A stretch of DNA of 64,000 nt from Plumapathes pennacea (lineage: Eukaryota; Cnidaria; Anthozoa; Antipatharia; Myriopathidae), in NCBI GenBank assembly GCA_964036295.1, contig OZ038470.1, forward strand, positions 2,593,501 to 2,657,500, written 5' to 3'. Every line of letters begins with the position of its first letter. Positions within the stretch are counted from its first letter, which is position 1. The position numbers and the translations under genes were made by a program. Below, one piece after another: positions 23,601-34,207 of the stretch. The notes under the pieces are model-generated. The model was not told the DNA's origin. It saw only the letters and a list, made by a program, of their open reading frames with translations, and searched no databases.

Positions 23601-26600
23601 CTGGGATGCTCCATAATCCCGGGTGGGATCCCGCCTGGGATGTTCCGGGATCCCGGGTGGGATCCCGCCTGGGATGCTCCATAATCCCGGTTGGGATCCC
23701 GCCTGGGATGCTCCATAATCCCGGGTGGGATCCCGCCTGGGATGTTCCGGGATCCCAGGTGGGATCCCGCCTGGGATGTTCCGGGATCCCGGGTGGGATC
23801 CCGCCTGGGATGCTCCATAATCCCAGGTGGGATCCCGGGTGGGATCCCGGGTGGGATCCCGCCTGGGATGCTCCATAATCCCAGGTGGGATCCCGGGTGG
23901 GATCCCGGGTGGGATCCCGCCTGGGATGCTCCATAATCCCGGGTGGGATCCCGCCTGGGATGCTCCATAATCCCGGGTGGGATCCCGCCTGGGATGTTCC
24001 GGGATCCCGGGTGGGATCCCGCCTGGGATGCTCCATAATCCCAGGTGGGATCCCGCCTGGGATGTTCCGGGATCCCGGGTGGGATCCCGCCTGGGATGCT
24101 CCATAATCCCGAGTGGGATCCCGCCTGGGATGTTCCGGGATCCCGGGTGGGATCCCGCCTGGGATGCTCCATAATCCCGGTTGGGATCCCGCCTGGGATG
24201 CTCCATAATCCCGGGTGGGATCCCGCCTGGGATGTTCCGGGATCCCAGGTGGGATCCCGCCTGGGATGTTCCGGGATCCCGGGTGGGATCCCGCCTGGGA
24301 TGCTCCATAATCCCAGGTGGGATCCCGGGTGGGATCCCGCCTGGGATGCTCCATAATCCCGGGTGGGATCCCGCCTGGGATGTTCCGGGATCCCGGGTGG
24401 GATCCCGCCTGGGATGCTCCATAATCCCAGGTGGGATCCCGCCTGGGATGTTCCGGGATCCCGGGTGGGATCCCGCCTGGGATGCTCCATAATCCCGGGT
24501 GGGATCCCGCCTGGGATGTTCCGGGATCCCGGGTGGGATCCCGCCTGGCATGCTCCATAATCCCGGGTGGGATCCCGCCTGGGATGTTCCGGGATCCCGG
24601 GTGGGATCCCGCCTGGGATGCTCCATAATCCCGGGTGGGATCCCGCCTGGGATGTTCCGGGATCCCGGGTGGGATCCCGCCTAGGATGCTCCATAATCCC
24701 GGGTGGGATCCCGGGTGGGATGCTCCATAATCCCGGGTGGGATTTCGCCTGGGATGTTCCGAGATCCCAGGTGGGATCCCGCCTGGGATGTTCCGGGATC
24801 CCGGGTGGGATCCCGCCTGGGATGCTCCATAATCCCAGGTGGGATCCCGGGTGGGATCCCGGGTGGGATCCCGCCTGGGATGCTCCATAATCCCAGGTGG
24901 GATCCCGGGTGGGATCCCGGGTGGGATCCCGCCTGGGATGCTCCATAATCCCGGGTGGGATCCCGCCTGGGATGCTCCATAATCCCGGGTGGGATCCCGC
25001 CTGGGATGTTCCGGGATCCCGGGTGGGATCCCGCCTGGGATGCTCCATAATCCCGGGTGGGATCCCGCCTGGGATGTTCCGGGATCCCAGGTGGGATCCC
25101 GCCTGGGATGCTCCATAATCCCGGGTGGGATCCCGGGTGGGATCCCGCCTGGGATGCTCCATAATCCCGGGTGGGATCCCGCCTGGGATGCTCCATAATC
25201 CCGGGTGGGATCCCGCCTGGGATGTTCCGGGATCCCGGGTGGGATCCCGCCTGGGATGCTCCATAATTCCGGGTGGGATCCCACTTGGGATGCTGCATAA
25301 TCCTGGGTGGGATGGCGGGACGGGATCCCACATGGCATCCTGGGTAGGATCCCGATGTTCTATAATTCCGGCCGGGATCCCAAGTGGGATTGGCAGGATC
25401 CCGCCTTCTATTTTTTTTACCTGGAAAGTGTCTTTTAATGTTAAAATTACCTCAGCCCTCCTTATCCAGCCATCAGGGTTTTCTGGATTGAGTTTGATTA
25501 CTGCACTGAAGTCTTCAATGGCACCATCTGCAAACTCCTTGAACTAGAAACAGAGGCATTACAAAACTTGATGAGAGGAAAACTTAAGCCTTGGCCAAAT
25601 GGACTCCTAAGGCAACCCAATATTTGCTGAAAACTAGAACTAGCATCATGGATGGGCCAAATTGATTTGCAAGTAGATTCAAGTCAACCCAAGTCATAAG
25701 AAAACCATCAATTTTCATAACAAAATTTGACACAATCAGCTTGCACTGACTTAGATCAATGTGGGTTGGGTGGCCATACAGTGAAAAACTTTGTTTGACT
25801 TGGTACAAATTTGAGCTTGACCAAAACGATACCCAAGTTGAACCCAAACTTAGGTTGAATTGCCAGACTTTCAATACTCAGCTGCGTACACTTCAGTTAG
25901 GTTCTGCTCATTTCTATCATTGCTACGATTGCACACTGTAACACTGACTCCATCTCACCTGGATCCCTTTTCGCATGTATGCCGTGCCACGGCCAAAATG
26001 TGCTCCAGAAACCTGAGGATGTTCCTGTCAATAGTCAGTTAACCATGTTAGTTACCTGTATCATTTTTGGTCATATTCATTTACTGATCTGGAATATTTC
26101 TTATATTACATTATTCAGTGTAAAACATGTAATATTTTATCCCAGCTGTCTTACCTTGATTATAGTGGTAAACTGCTCAATAGACTGGTCAGGTTGACCT
26201 GAATTCATCAGAAGCAAGGCATATGCTGCAAGTAAAATAATGAAGGGATCAAGTGATGAATAAGATATATCATTTTTCAAGTGAGCATTTCTAATGCTGA
26301 CTTCTTACTCAGTTATATTGCTCTTTCATCCCAGCTTCTTGTAACCCCCATAATTTCATGAGTATATTTTCTAGGCTATACAAAAACAGAAATCTGAAGT
26401 ATGTTTATATTGCTAGCTACCCGGGTAATTATGAATCAGCTGTTTGGTAATCTACTATTATAATAAATTTTATACAGTTAACAAGTCAATTTCTGTTGAC
26501 TACAAAAGAATATTTCAATGCTGGTCAATACCTACCCACTTTCTGGTCAACAGCTTGGTTTCCTGTGATGAACAACTTCTGTGAAGGCTCATGTGTTATC

Positions 26601-28616
26601 ACAAAATGAACGCTCTGTACCCATAAAGAAATGCCAAGTTTTATTAAAGGTTGATTTTACTGCCATAGTATATTAGGGCTCCAGTGAGTAAAAGAGCAAC
26701 TTTACCAAACGAACATAAAGTTGAGATCCTCGAATTTCAGGTTCCTAGATGTAAACTGAGCAGCAAAAGCTAAGCTGACCATAAATATACTGTTATCTGT
26801 ACGTAACAATGATGCACTGTAAATGCTGAAAAATCTAGTCTATACTAGGACTTCAGTAGATGACAGAAAGCCCCCTCTCCTCCATCACTTCACATTGGGT
26901 TCTGTAATGTTGACTTGCAAGTGAGTATTAGTGCAAACTAGAAATACAGGGCCCGGTTTTTTGAAAGCTGATTAAGCTAATCCAGGATTAACAAAATTCT
27001 TTCTCTCGACCTCTATGCCAATAAACTGCAGGGTTCTGTTTCAAGATGGATTAAAAAGCTTGTTGCAGCTTAAAAACGCATAAAGGAAGTCGTTGTGGGC
27101 GAAATTTTCACATTTTCAGGAACATAAATGACATGAAAGTTTAGACCTAATCCAGGATTAGCCTAATCGTGCTTTGAAAAACGGGGCCCAGGAGTATACC
27201 ACCTAAGACCTAAGTAAGAAGACTAGCTTTTTTTTGCTTATAAGTAGTATTCTGTTCACACACTTCAGAATATTTTTTGCCCAGATATAAACTTCTCCCA
27301 GATATAAACCCCTTCACGGTATTCACCCACCCTGTCTTGATCTGTGTGTATTATGAAGTGATCTGGACCTATGCTATGTCCTCCATTGGCTGGTTGGCAC
27401 GCAGGCTTCACTTTTGACCAACCAGATGATGGTTGAACATCTGCATGGACAAACAAACACAAAAGTGTCTGTCAAAAATGCATCACTTCACTCACAGACA
27501 AATGTAAATGTCGAACAATACACCTGAAAATGGACATTCAGATCCTGGGAAGGAGCACAGGGGAAGGGGGAAGGCAGACAGGTAAAAAGGGGGATGGGAA
27601 GGGGGAGAGGAAGGGGTGAAGGGGGAGGGAGGAAGAGGAAAAAGGGATGGAAGAGGGAGGGGAGGAAGTTGAGGGGAATAAGAGAACCTGCATGAGTCTT
27701 GCAATTGGGAAAAAACACAAAGAAAATATGAGAAGGTATGTGAAAACTCCAATAGATTACAACTTCTCAACACTTTTCATGCTCCAGTATTGTAAATCAT
27801 TGAAATGACTGTGTTAAGTATTCAAAGTTCAGATTCAGGAAGTGGAAGCTGAGGAGAAGGGGGAGGGGGAGAGGGGGGGGAGGGGGGGCAACCTAGCTAA
27901 ATTGCCCATTTGATTGTAAGCGCACAAGTTAACAGCCTTATTTCCTATATTTTCAAGTTATTCTGCTCAAATCTGAAATGTATGAATGGCGCTTACGAGT
28001 GAGAATTGACAACTGACGTGTCAGCAGGGTATCAGAGGCCAACTGTATATATTTTGAACACGTCTCGTAAAAGTTAGTATCAGTTTTTATGTACAATCAC
28101 TATCAGACCGCCGCAGTTTTTATGTACAATCACTATCAGACCGCCGTCCTTTGGAAATACTGAACAAACTGCCTGAGATGGATTGGCCGGTTAAGTAAAC
28201 CTTACGGAAACTTCGAGTAATTTGATTTGGTAAATGCATAATCGATCATTGTCTGGCGTGGTCATAGAGTCACCACGCCGAAACAGTGAAGATTATCAAC
28301 TCATTTGGAATCACAAAAGAAAAATGTGGCAGGAGAATCATCTATTTGTTTGTTCTTACAACTTCCCAAACATAACACAAACATGCTTAGACAGTTTCAG
28401 TCATCAGATACCTTGCTCTTTTGCTACCGGCTTCGAGTTGTCCACTCCAAACGTGAATCCACAGCGATTTGCTTGGTCGCTTTCAAAATTAACGTGCAAC
28501 GCTTGTGGCGAGGATATGCACATATTAACATTGCTATGGTGGACATTCAACTTGATTTCGCCAAAGGCGGCTCGACAGCAAATGAAATAGAGAACTAAGA
28601 GCTTCTGCGCTGCCAT
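11640..28616 (-). CDS. TTC13: Tetratricopeptide repeat protein 13, complete, 26 exons
   Basis: Predicted 845-aa secretory-pathway TPR protein; the molecular role of the family is poorly known. Exons: 28412-28616, 27331-27440, 26536-26614, 26155-26225, 25959-26012, 25451-25543, 19970-20086, 19372-19482, 19164-19246, 18856-18928, 17813-17881, 17359-17463, 16857-16917, 16627-16745, 16269-16306, 16133-16178, 14767-14987, 14248-14340, 13796-13867, 13454-13535, 13025-13134, 12610-12760, 12379-12458, 12181-12259, 11909-11988, 11640-11775. Phases close to 846 codons. A signal peptide is likely (MAAQKLLVLYFICCRAAFG). TPR units span about residues 132-390 (for example AYALLMNSGQPDQSIEQFTT, FEKCLEIEKNQPTALLYLG, AAQDHFTAALMLEPNNSK). 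The C-terminal region matches vertebrate TTC13: NYSEQPGIEPHIR, MDWRQMFDVAVKWR, IVDPEQPVLWLDQMPEKS, GKEATGHIPKGK. The start is the only in-frame ATG in exon 1. Exon 19 is the least certain boundary (acceptor GACGAG). Confidence 0.95.
12264..12289. repeat. A26/T26 homopolymer at TTC13 exon 24 acceptor
   Basis: On the transcribed (minus) strand a run of 26 T is followed directly by GCAG and exon 24, so the homopolymer is the polypyrimidine tract. Its length is probably variable. Confidence 0.85.
14345..14395. repeat. Poly(A) flanked by a perfect 15-bp direct repeat
   Basis: AAGTAAGGAACATAA occurs at 14345-14359 and again at 14381-14395, separated only by a pure A run of about 22. It lies right at the TTC13 exon 18 acceptor (exon begins at 14340). 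This resembles a target-site duplication around a tail-only retroposon insertion. Confidence 0.7.
14456..14745. repeat. Tandem ~90-bp repeat, 3 units plus a partial fourth
   Basis: Units begin near 14456, 14545, 14637 and 14725. Each carries GTGTGACCAATCAAATGAAA-like and AGTACATTCTAATAGCAG-like blocks and ends CCAACTCCTGAGCTGTCAAA. The array is in TTC13 intron 17. Related single units occur at about 62240-62300 and 62402-62560. Confidence 0.8.
15344..15541. repeat. TIR element, 198 bp, TTC13 intron 16
   Basis: Perfect 20-bp inverted ends (TTAGTATATACCACACAAGT at 15344-15363 and its reverse complement at 15522-15541). A second inverted pair (GTGAATAGTACTT and AAGCACTATTCAC) lies further in. 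Non-coding, MITE-like. Confidence 0.75.
15552..16091. repeat. TIR element, 540 bp, TTC13 intron 16
   Basis: Perfect 27-bp inverted ends: 15552-15578 opens AGTGATTTCAATAAACCCG, and 16065-16091 is its exact reverse complement. No transposase frame is visible, so it looks like a non-autonomous DNA transposon. It sits 10 bp from the 198-bp element before it. Confidence 0.78.
17060..17320. repeat. GA and GAGT/GAAT simple-sequence tract
   Basis: A (GA)n run near 17069-17085 followed by ~230 bp of tetranucleotide-like GTGAGTGAATGA variants, in TTC13 intron 12. Minus-strand frames translate to His/Ser/Thr-rich low complexity and are not genes. Confidence 0.85.
18096..18245. repeat. Foldback hairpin, TTC13 intron 10
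   Basis: AGTATTTTTACGAGTCGGTT and AAACTGACGAGTAAAAATAC are inverted around a GCCTGCTTCAGGC core, extending outward to TATTACAC/GTGTAATA. Non-coding. Confidence 0.65.
18461..18601. repeat. Foldback hairpin module, TTC13 intron 10
   Basis: CATGGAAAGTGC at the left mirrors GCACTTTCCATG at the right, with TTTTTATTCACGAGTTG / CAACGAGTGAATAAAAA inside and a GAGCGAGGCTTTGCGAGCGAG core. It lies 5 bp from the TIR element at 18607. Confidence 0.7.
18607..18818. repeat. TIR element, 212 bp, TTC13 intron 10
   Basis: Perfect 24-bp inverted ends (TTTATTATATACATACTGAG... ; ...CTCAGTATGTATATAATAAA). The interior carries two GTCGTTCGC blocks. The right end lies 38 bp from TTC13 exon 10. Confidence 0.75.
20262..20835. 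repeat. Diverged relatives of the TTC13 intron-6 satellite
   Basis: Irregular repeats of GGGATCCCACCTG- and CCACCTGGGAT-like blocks. One longer block (GGAAACCACATGGGATCCCA...) recurs about 126 bp apart (20303 and 20429). The block vocabulary matches the 34-bp satellite but copies are strongly diverged. It is in the same TTC13 intron, about 0.7 kb away. Confidence 0.8.
21555..25405. repeat. 34-bp satellite array, about 110 units, TTC13 intron 6
   Basis: Tandem 34-bp units of two main types: one carries GATGCTCCATAATCCC, the other GATGTTCCGGGATCCC, both with GGGTGGGATCCCGCCT. Some units carry one or two extra 12-bp GGGTGGGATCCC insertions. Rare variants (TGGCATGCTCC; GGGATTTCGCC; TTCCGAGATC) recur exactly 1388 bp apart (for example 23161 and 24549), which shows higher-order duplication. 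A second block recurs at 490 bp (23691 and 24181). Interior units are almost identical while both edges are diverged. Every unit has BamHI-type GGATCC, and most also have SmaI-type CCCGGG. Confidence 0.97.
26949..27190. repeat. MITE family C, copy 1, TTC13 intron 2
   Basis: 242 bp with inverted ends GGGCCCGGTTTTTTGAAAG and CTTTGAAAAACGGGGCCC. A second inverted pair (TTAAGCTAATCCAGGATTA / TAATCCAGGATTAGCCTAAT) lies just inside. Two more copies are in TOP2 introns. Confidence 0.85.
28079..28146. repeat. Two tandem copies of a ~33-bp sequence
   Basis: CAGTTTTTATGTACAATCAC... ending TATCAGACCGCCG is present twice in direct succession in TTC13 intron 1. Confidence 0.8.
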
Positions 28617-28794
28617 CTTGTTGTTCAAACCCAGTCCTCTGAACCGGTCTGGCCAATTGTAGCAGGCCAGGTGCCCCAGCTTGTTCGTGTCTGTCTCAGT
28701 TTTGTTTTGTTCTGTACGTAAGAGAGTCCCGATTTTGATTCGGTTTTGATGCTTTTAACGTCTCTTTGGGATCGAAACAAGTTTCGAAGTGTTC
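28617..28794. promoter_or_regulatory. Divergent TTC13/IFT43 promoter
   Basis: Only 178 bp separate the TTC13 ATG (28616, minus) and the IFT43 ATG (28795, plus), so both 5' UTRs and the shared promoter must fit here. A CCAAT box is at 28653-28657. No TATA box stands out. Confidence 0.75.
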
Positions 28795-31700
28795 ATGGAT
28801 GACTTTGCGCCTAAGAGAGTAAGTAATAGAGGTTTCTAGTCGAATACGTGGCTGAACGTTTGTGTTGATAATTGTAGGTCGTTGTGGTAACGTGTACATA
28901 AACTGCTACTTGCATGACGAAAGCCTTTTTTCCTTCTTAGCTTTGTGATATACTTACTGGTGGCAAAAAATAAAATAGAATGTAACAGGTTTATCCAAAA
29001 ATGTATATATAAACTTCCTGAGCCAAGTCAAAATCATTATTGAGCAGAATATATCGTACTGTATTGTTTTCTGTATGAATCGATAAATATGTCAGTATCT
29101 CCAAGCATAAATTTACACACAATCAGTTCCTGGTCTTTTAGATAAAATAAAGTACTGCAACTTTTAAGTTACCGCTCTATTCCAGCATGATGTTTATTTC
29201 ATATCTATCATATTCTGTTGACTTGTTATAATTTATTGTGATTTAATTAATTGTGATAATTTTTATTCAATATTATATAATAATAAAAAGTTTATTATAA
29301 CAAATTAATGGGGCTTGCACACAATGTAAAATTTTACCTCAAGATACATTGTATTTGCATGATAGAAGGTATTTCTGCTGTACCCCACTCACTCACACAA
29401 GGCACAAATACACTTCACCTGGTAAACATTGCATATTTGCATCTAGCTTTCACAGTTGCACTGCATTTATCCTGCACAGGAGAGTTAGTGGCAAAGATCA
29501 GCTGACTGAATGGACTGAAATTCTCAGCACTATTGAACCTCAACTCTGTCAGCATAAAACTGATAACACAAGAATAACTGAGCCAATGTCGAAGGTATTT
29601 CAACAGAAAGTAAACAATGTATGGATGTTTAATTGATAAGTGAGCAATAGTATTGAATATGTGGTTGCTTTGATTTTAAACTTTTAAGTTAAAACTTCTA
29701 ATAAAATGTAAAATAAATCACCTAAAAATGCACTCTTAATAAACAGGCGACTTAAGGTAAAGCATCGTTATATGAAATATGACACTCTGGAAGATCTAAT
29801 GAAATACTGTATTATATAAAAAAACTGCATTGCCTTATAAGGGTTGGGTGTTGAGGCCCATGACATTATTGAAGCACCTAGCCATGAGCCCCCTCAGACT
29901 GCTCTGGCACCTGTCTGCACACTTAGTAAGTCAGTGGAATAAGGGCAATAGTCAATACCAAGGATGCTGTCTGATTTGGCCTTGCAACCATGCCGTCTAA
30001 CGTCACTTATGCATGTGATTAAAACTGGTATACTGCTGAATGCACTACATCATTCTTGGTTGTTAACTTGTTAATAATTTATAAATTGAATCATTTTAAA
30101 GTAACTGCATTCATTTTGGTAAGTTTTCATTAGAGCCTAATTCATACAGTATGCAAGATTGCAGTTTTTTTTTTTGTAACAAATAGCTGTGTGAGGGTTG
30201 AGGGTTTTTTTATTCTTTCCCTGTCAATGTTATTACACTGTACTTAACTGGTGACTTACATTGCAGGAAAGCAGAACTAGCTGCTCAGTAAGTACAGTAT
30301 GATGTTATTTATCACAGCTGTCTCACTTCTATTTCCCCAGGAAGTCAGGCAAGGACGGAGAGCTAATCAACAGAATGTAGAGGCAGAGGAGGATGTATTA
30401 GACACCACTGAAGCCAATGACCATGCAGCATCCAACAATGTGGCAGTTGCTGATGTATGTCTGGTTGATTACAGTCTCTCTTTGATGCATCCAATGTATT
30501 ATTTTACCCTGACAGTCCACTATCAGAAGTTATTATTATTTCTTTTCTCTACTGCGGCAGTAATGTGAATATCACCACATTTCAAGTAAACTTAAGTTGT
30601 AGATCTCAGCAAACACAACAGCATACTGTACTACAGAGTGTTCTGTCAAATGATTAACAAATGATCAAAATATTTTAAAGCTGATGTGTGACTGTGTTTC
30701 TGCAGGCACCACCAAGACCGTCTCGGCGACAGGGTGGGTGGGCAGATGACATTCCCAAGGAGAAGAAGAAAGGGTAAGCTATGGTTAAATAATATTACTA
30801 GGCTGCATGCAGTAATACTTTTATCTGCAGGTTCAATACTATATTTTAATATGCAGGCCTACTATATACATGCACTATTTCTTGTGATGTACTGCAGAAT
30901 TTATTTTACAATAGAACATGTGACCTGTTGGCATTTTATGCCTGTCCAGTGAAAGGTACAAACTACTGTAGTTTTATGAGTCATCTCTGGAAATGTTTGC
31001 AGGAGGAGAGCTGGTGATGTGGAAACCTTCGAAGAGGAGTAAGTTTCTTGCAACGGCCTCTCTATAACTCCTTGGGTGAGCAGAAGAAGACCTTACCTGA
31101 CATTTAAGATCAATTTTCATTTTTTGGAAATTGTTATTAAAATTATTAATCTGATTAAAAAATTCCCCCAAAAAATGAAATTAACCTAAAAAAGTCATAT
31201 AAGGTCTTCTTCTGTGCAACCATTCAACTGTGCTGTTATTACCTGGCACACAACAAATACAGTATATTACCACGCATATGGTTGATTATCAATAATTATT
31301 AATAATAACAAATTATTTGTTGGACTATGTTCTTTATAACTTTTTACTTACAGGTATGATAAGTCTGTAGCTGACTTGGAAGGTTTTTTTTTTTTTTTTT
31401 TTTTAGTGAAAGACTCAAGCAAGACCATACTGTTCCACAGGACGATGATACTGGTGAGTACCAGTACCTTGATAGTGATAAATGTAAATAGACCAATAAT
31501 AATTATTGCATGATTAATTTCATACTATACCCCAACTATACCCCAAAAACCAGCACCCTGGGACTTCATTTTGTTCTTGATACTGATTGGTTTGTATTTC
31601 AGATATCCCTGTGATACCAGATCTTGAAGAAGTTCAAGAAGAAGACATGGCCACACAGATAGCTGCGCCTCCCAGGTCTGGTATTGAATAGTGACTGTCT

Positions 31701-33083
31701 GCAGTAAACTCCCATTTTATCCATGGATCCCTGTACATTAATAGATCTCACATCTGCACACTAGAGCTGTTTATGGTGTACATAACATTTTGTAAATATA
31801 ATATTGTTTAACAATGTTATGATATGGGCTTTGATGAAAACTGTGGCTGTATATTTATATTTAGTGGTATTGACTTTGTAATATGTATGCTTTGGAAGCC
31901 CAGTGATTTACAACACTGTGTTATATCTGCCAACTCTCACGCCTGCAGATTGAAAACTTTGATCTCACGCCAACTCACGCTGCGGATCAATTTCTCATGC
32001 CTGGCTGGCTGTTACAAAAAACCAATTTAAACTGCTTAAATATGGCTAAAAACTACCACAAAAATGAAGGAAATGCCATTTCAGGGAGACTAGATTTCCT
32101 AGAAGCTTGCACCTTTCAGGCACTCATACCAACCCCCCTCCCCCACCCCCGCAATTCTGAAAAAACCTCACACCTTGCAATCGAAAAATGTTGGCAGGTA
32201 TACTGTATTGCTTCACACTCCTATCTATTCACAACTTGTGTTCACTGTCTGTTGCTAAAAGTATAATGGTCTCTTGCAGTGTTCAAGTTAATCGTGTGGC
32301 AACTTATAAAGAACTGGACAACTACTTCCAAAAGCATTCAGCACTTTTCACCCTGGTATGTACTGAAACTTACTGTTCCCTGCGATCTCGCCACCTCTTC
32401 TCCCATTAAGGCTCCTCCCCTGACTGTGGTGGAGCTGAAAAATGTCATGACATTTCTGTTTGTCGTTTTTTCTTTCACTATTAGGATGGTGAGATTGACT
32501 TGAAGCTCCTTAGCAATGTCCTGTCTCCTGAGACAGAGGTCTTTGAGGTTCGTAAGTCCCTTATATTGTGCATACCATTACACATGTAGGTTAACCACTT
32601 TGATAAATTAATAGTATTACACTGTAAATGGTGATTACAATATGGATTCTTTTTTCACTTAAAACCAGTAGTGTAATAGTTAAATGTGAATTACCAGTCC
32701 AACTGGCTTATTGTTGGTTGGAAGTGCCATAGGTTCTCTGTGATTGAAATTTTAGTAATAAATTACATAATATGTTTATTTACATATATCTCTTGAAAAT
32801 CCAATTTGGAGGACAGAACAAAATATACAATAATATCACAATGAAATCCAGAAGAGAAATTTATCTTAAATTGTCTCCCATGTTGGCTGGGTTAGGGGCT
32901 CTGTACTTGACCATGAAAGCTTGGGGTCCACAAAAAAAAATACTGGTATGTGTTGTTAATGTCTGATAGGAAGACAAGCCTTGGGACTGGGTGCGCCTCT
33001 TCACTGAAGTATCTTCAGAGCTGCAGGCAGAATGGGACAAGAGTGGTGGAGACAGCACAAAAGCAGAACCAGCACCACCATGA
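28795..33083 (+). CDS. IFT43: Intraflagellar transport protein 43, complete, 9 exons
   Basis: Peripheral subunit of the IFT-A complex, needed for retrograde transport in cilia. Exons: 28795-28818, 30341-30454, 30706-30773, 31003-31038, 31407-31453, 31603-31675, 32280-32355, 32485-32547, 32970-33083. They sum to 205 codons (204 aa; human about 208). Matches to the family: RRQGGWADD, DIPVIPDLEEVQEEDMATQI, RVATYKELDNYFQKHS, DGEIDLKLLSNVLSPE and DWVRLFTEVSSELQAEWD. The N-terminal third is acidic and low in conserved residues, as usual for IFT43. Exon 5 follows a T21 tract; joining it to exon 4 keeps phase. Exon 8 is taken to end at GAG/gttcgt because the stronger-looking GTAAGT four bases on would break the frame. 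It converges with La, 1.1 kb away. Confidence 0.95.
28878..28891 (+). promoter_or_regulatory. X-box-like (RFX) motif candidate
   Basis: GTCGTTGTGGTAAC fits the RYYNYY-N(1-3)-RRNRAC X-box pattern used by RFX factors at ciliary genes. It lies in IFT43 intron 1, 83 bp after the ATG rather than upstream, which lowers confidence. Confidence 0.3.
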
Positions 33084-34207
33084 ACAGAAGATCACACAAA
33101 GAGCTTTGGAGAATATTTATTTATTGATAAGAAAAAAAAAAAAGCAGTGCCACTAACTTTGTTTATGTTTCCTGTAATCATGCAGTGTATGGTCAGTCTC
33201 CTTTACTTTCACCAGAGATCTGTTATCATGTAAAACCTATCCATTTAAATGAAAGCCTTGAACAATATATATATAAATACATATCAATTCTGTCTACAAT
33301 GTGTGACATTTCTGTTCTAGCCATGGGCTGGCAGGTACCACAGGGAACTCTAACCCTGAACATAAAAAGTTCTTCTCAGTGTAAACTACAGAATGCTGTT
33401 CTCTTTGTGCATAACTTTCTAACTTGTTGGGAAAAGAGAAAGTCTACTGGCCATGAGTAGCACACAGATGTCTTTTGCTATCCTGGTACAAAACGTTGCT
33501 AAGCCTTGGCCAATTTTTTGGGCCCTAAAGTGAGCTTGGAAATTCACACAAGTTGCAAGAAGTTTGCTAAATTTCCACAGCAAAAGCTGCCAGTGAAAAA
33601 TTTGCATTGATCTGCATGCAAATTTGAGCTTGACCAAAGTCAATTGAATGCAAGTCTTCCTCCTGTATGAGTACAGTTCAGTGTTTAAAGTGCAATGACA
33701 GTGATGCTGAGAAATAAGTTATTGAACCATTAATACAACAGAACTGCTAATGAAACAAAGGACAAAATTTGCTACTGGATTCAAACTAAATATCTGATCA
33801 ATGACTGTACCGTGTGTTTGTCACTAAAAACAAAATAAAGGCAAAATAAAGCATACAGTATTCCCGGGGTGTGATGATATATTTTTGACAGTTTCGGGAG
33901 CAGTAGGCATGATTCGCAGACCCAGATAGTTAAACAGCATCTACTAGCCCAACGGTAAAGTCTGGTGGCCCTAGCTTTTGCCACACTAAATGGTGCAGTG
34001 AAACTGGCTTAAAAGACCATGTACTGTATACAGTGGAATCCCGATTACTTGAACCTCCAAGGGAAATGAAAATTGGTTTGAGTTATCTGGAGTTTCTGTT
34101 TGCAAATCAAAGTGAAACAACTTTTGGTTCAACTTATAGGGAACTTTCAGTTATCAAGGACTGAGTTCAAGTTATCAGGATTTCACTGCCATAGTCAAGC
34201 AATGCAC
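33084..34207. other. Convergent 3' flank between IFT43 and La
   Basis: 3' UTR and spacer of two genes running toward each other. AATAAA hexamers on the plus strand at about 33834 and 33846 may serve IFT43. No gene recognised. Confidence 0.5.

Noticed and set aside
21511..25338. Minus-strand open frames of 1275, 1261 and 1027 codons and many plus-strand frames
   Set aside because: They are translations of the 34-bp satellite inside TTC13 intron 6; all frames give the same low-complexity repeat. Kept as a finding, not as genes.
21555..25405. CRISPR array (34-bp direct repeats)
   Set aside because: No unique spacers; units abut and vary only by subtype. The host is a eukaryote.
31354..31383. 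Possible IFT43 exon YDKSVADLE
   Set aside because: Including it breaks phase into the next exon; excluding it gives an exact 205-codon model.
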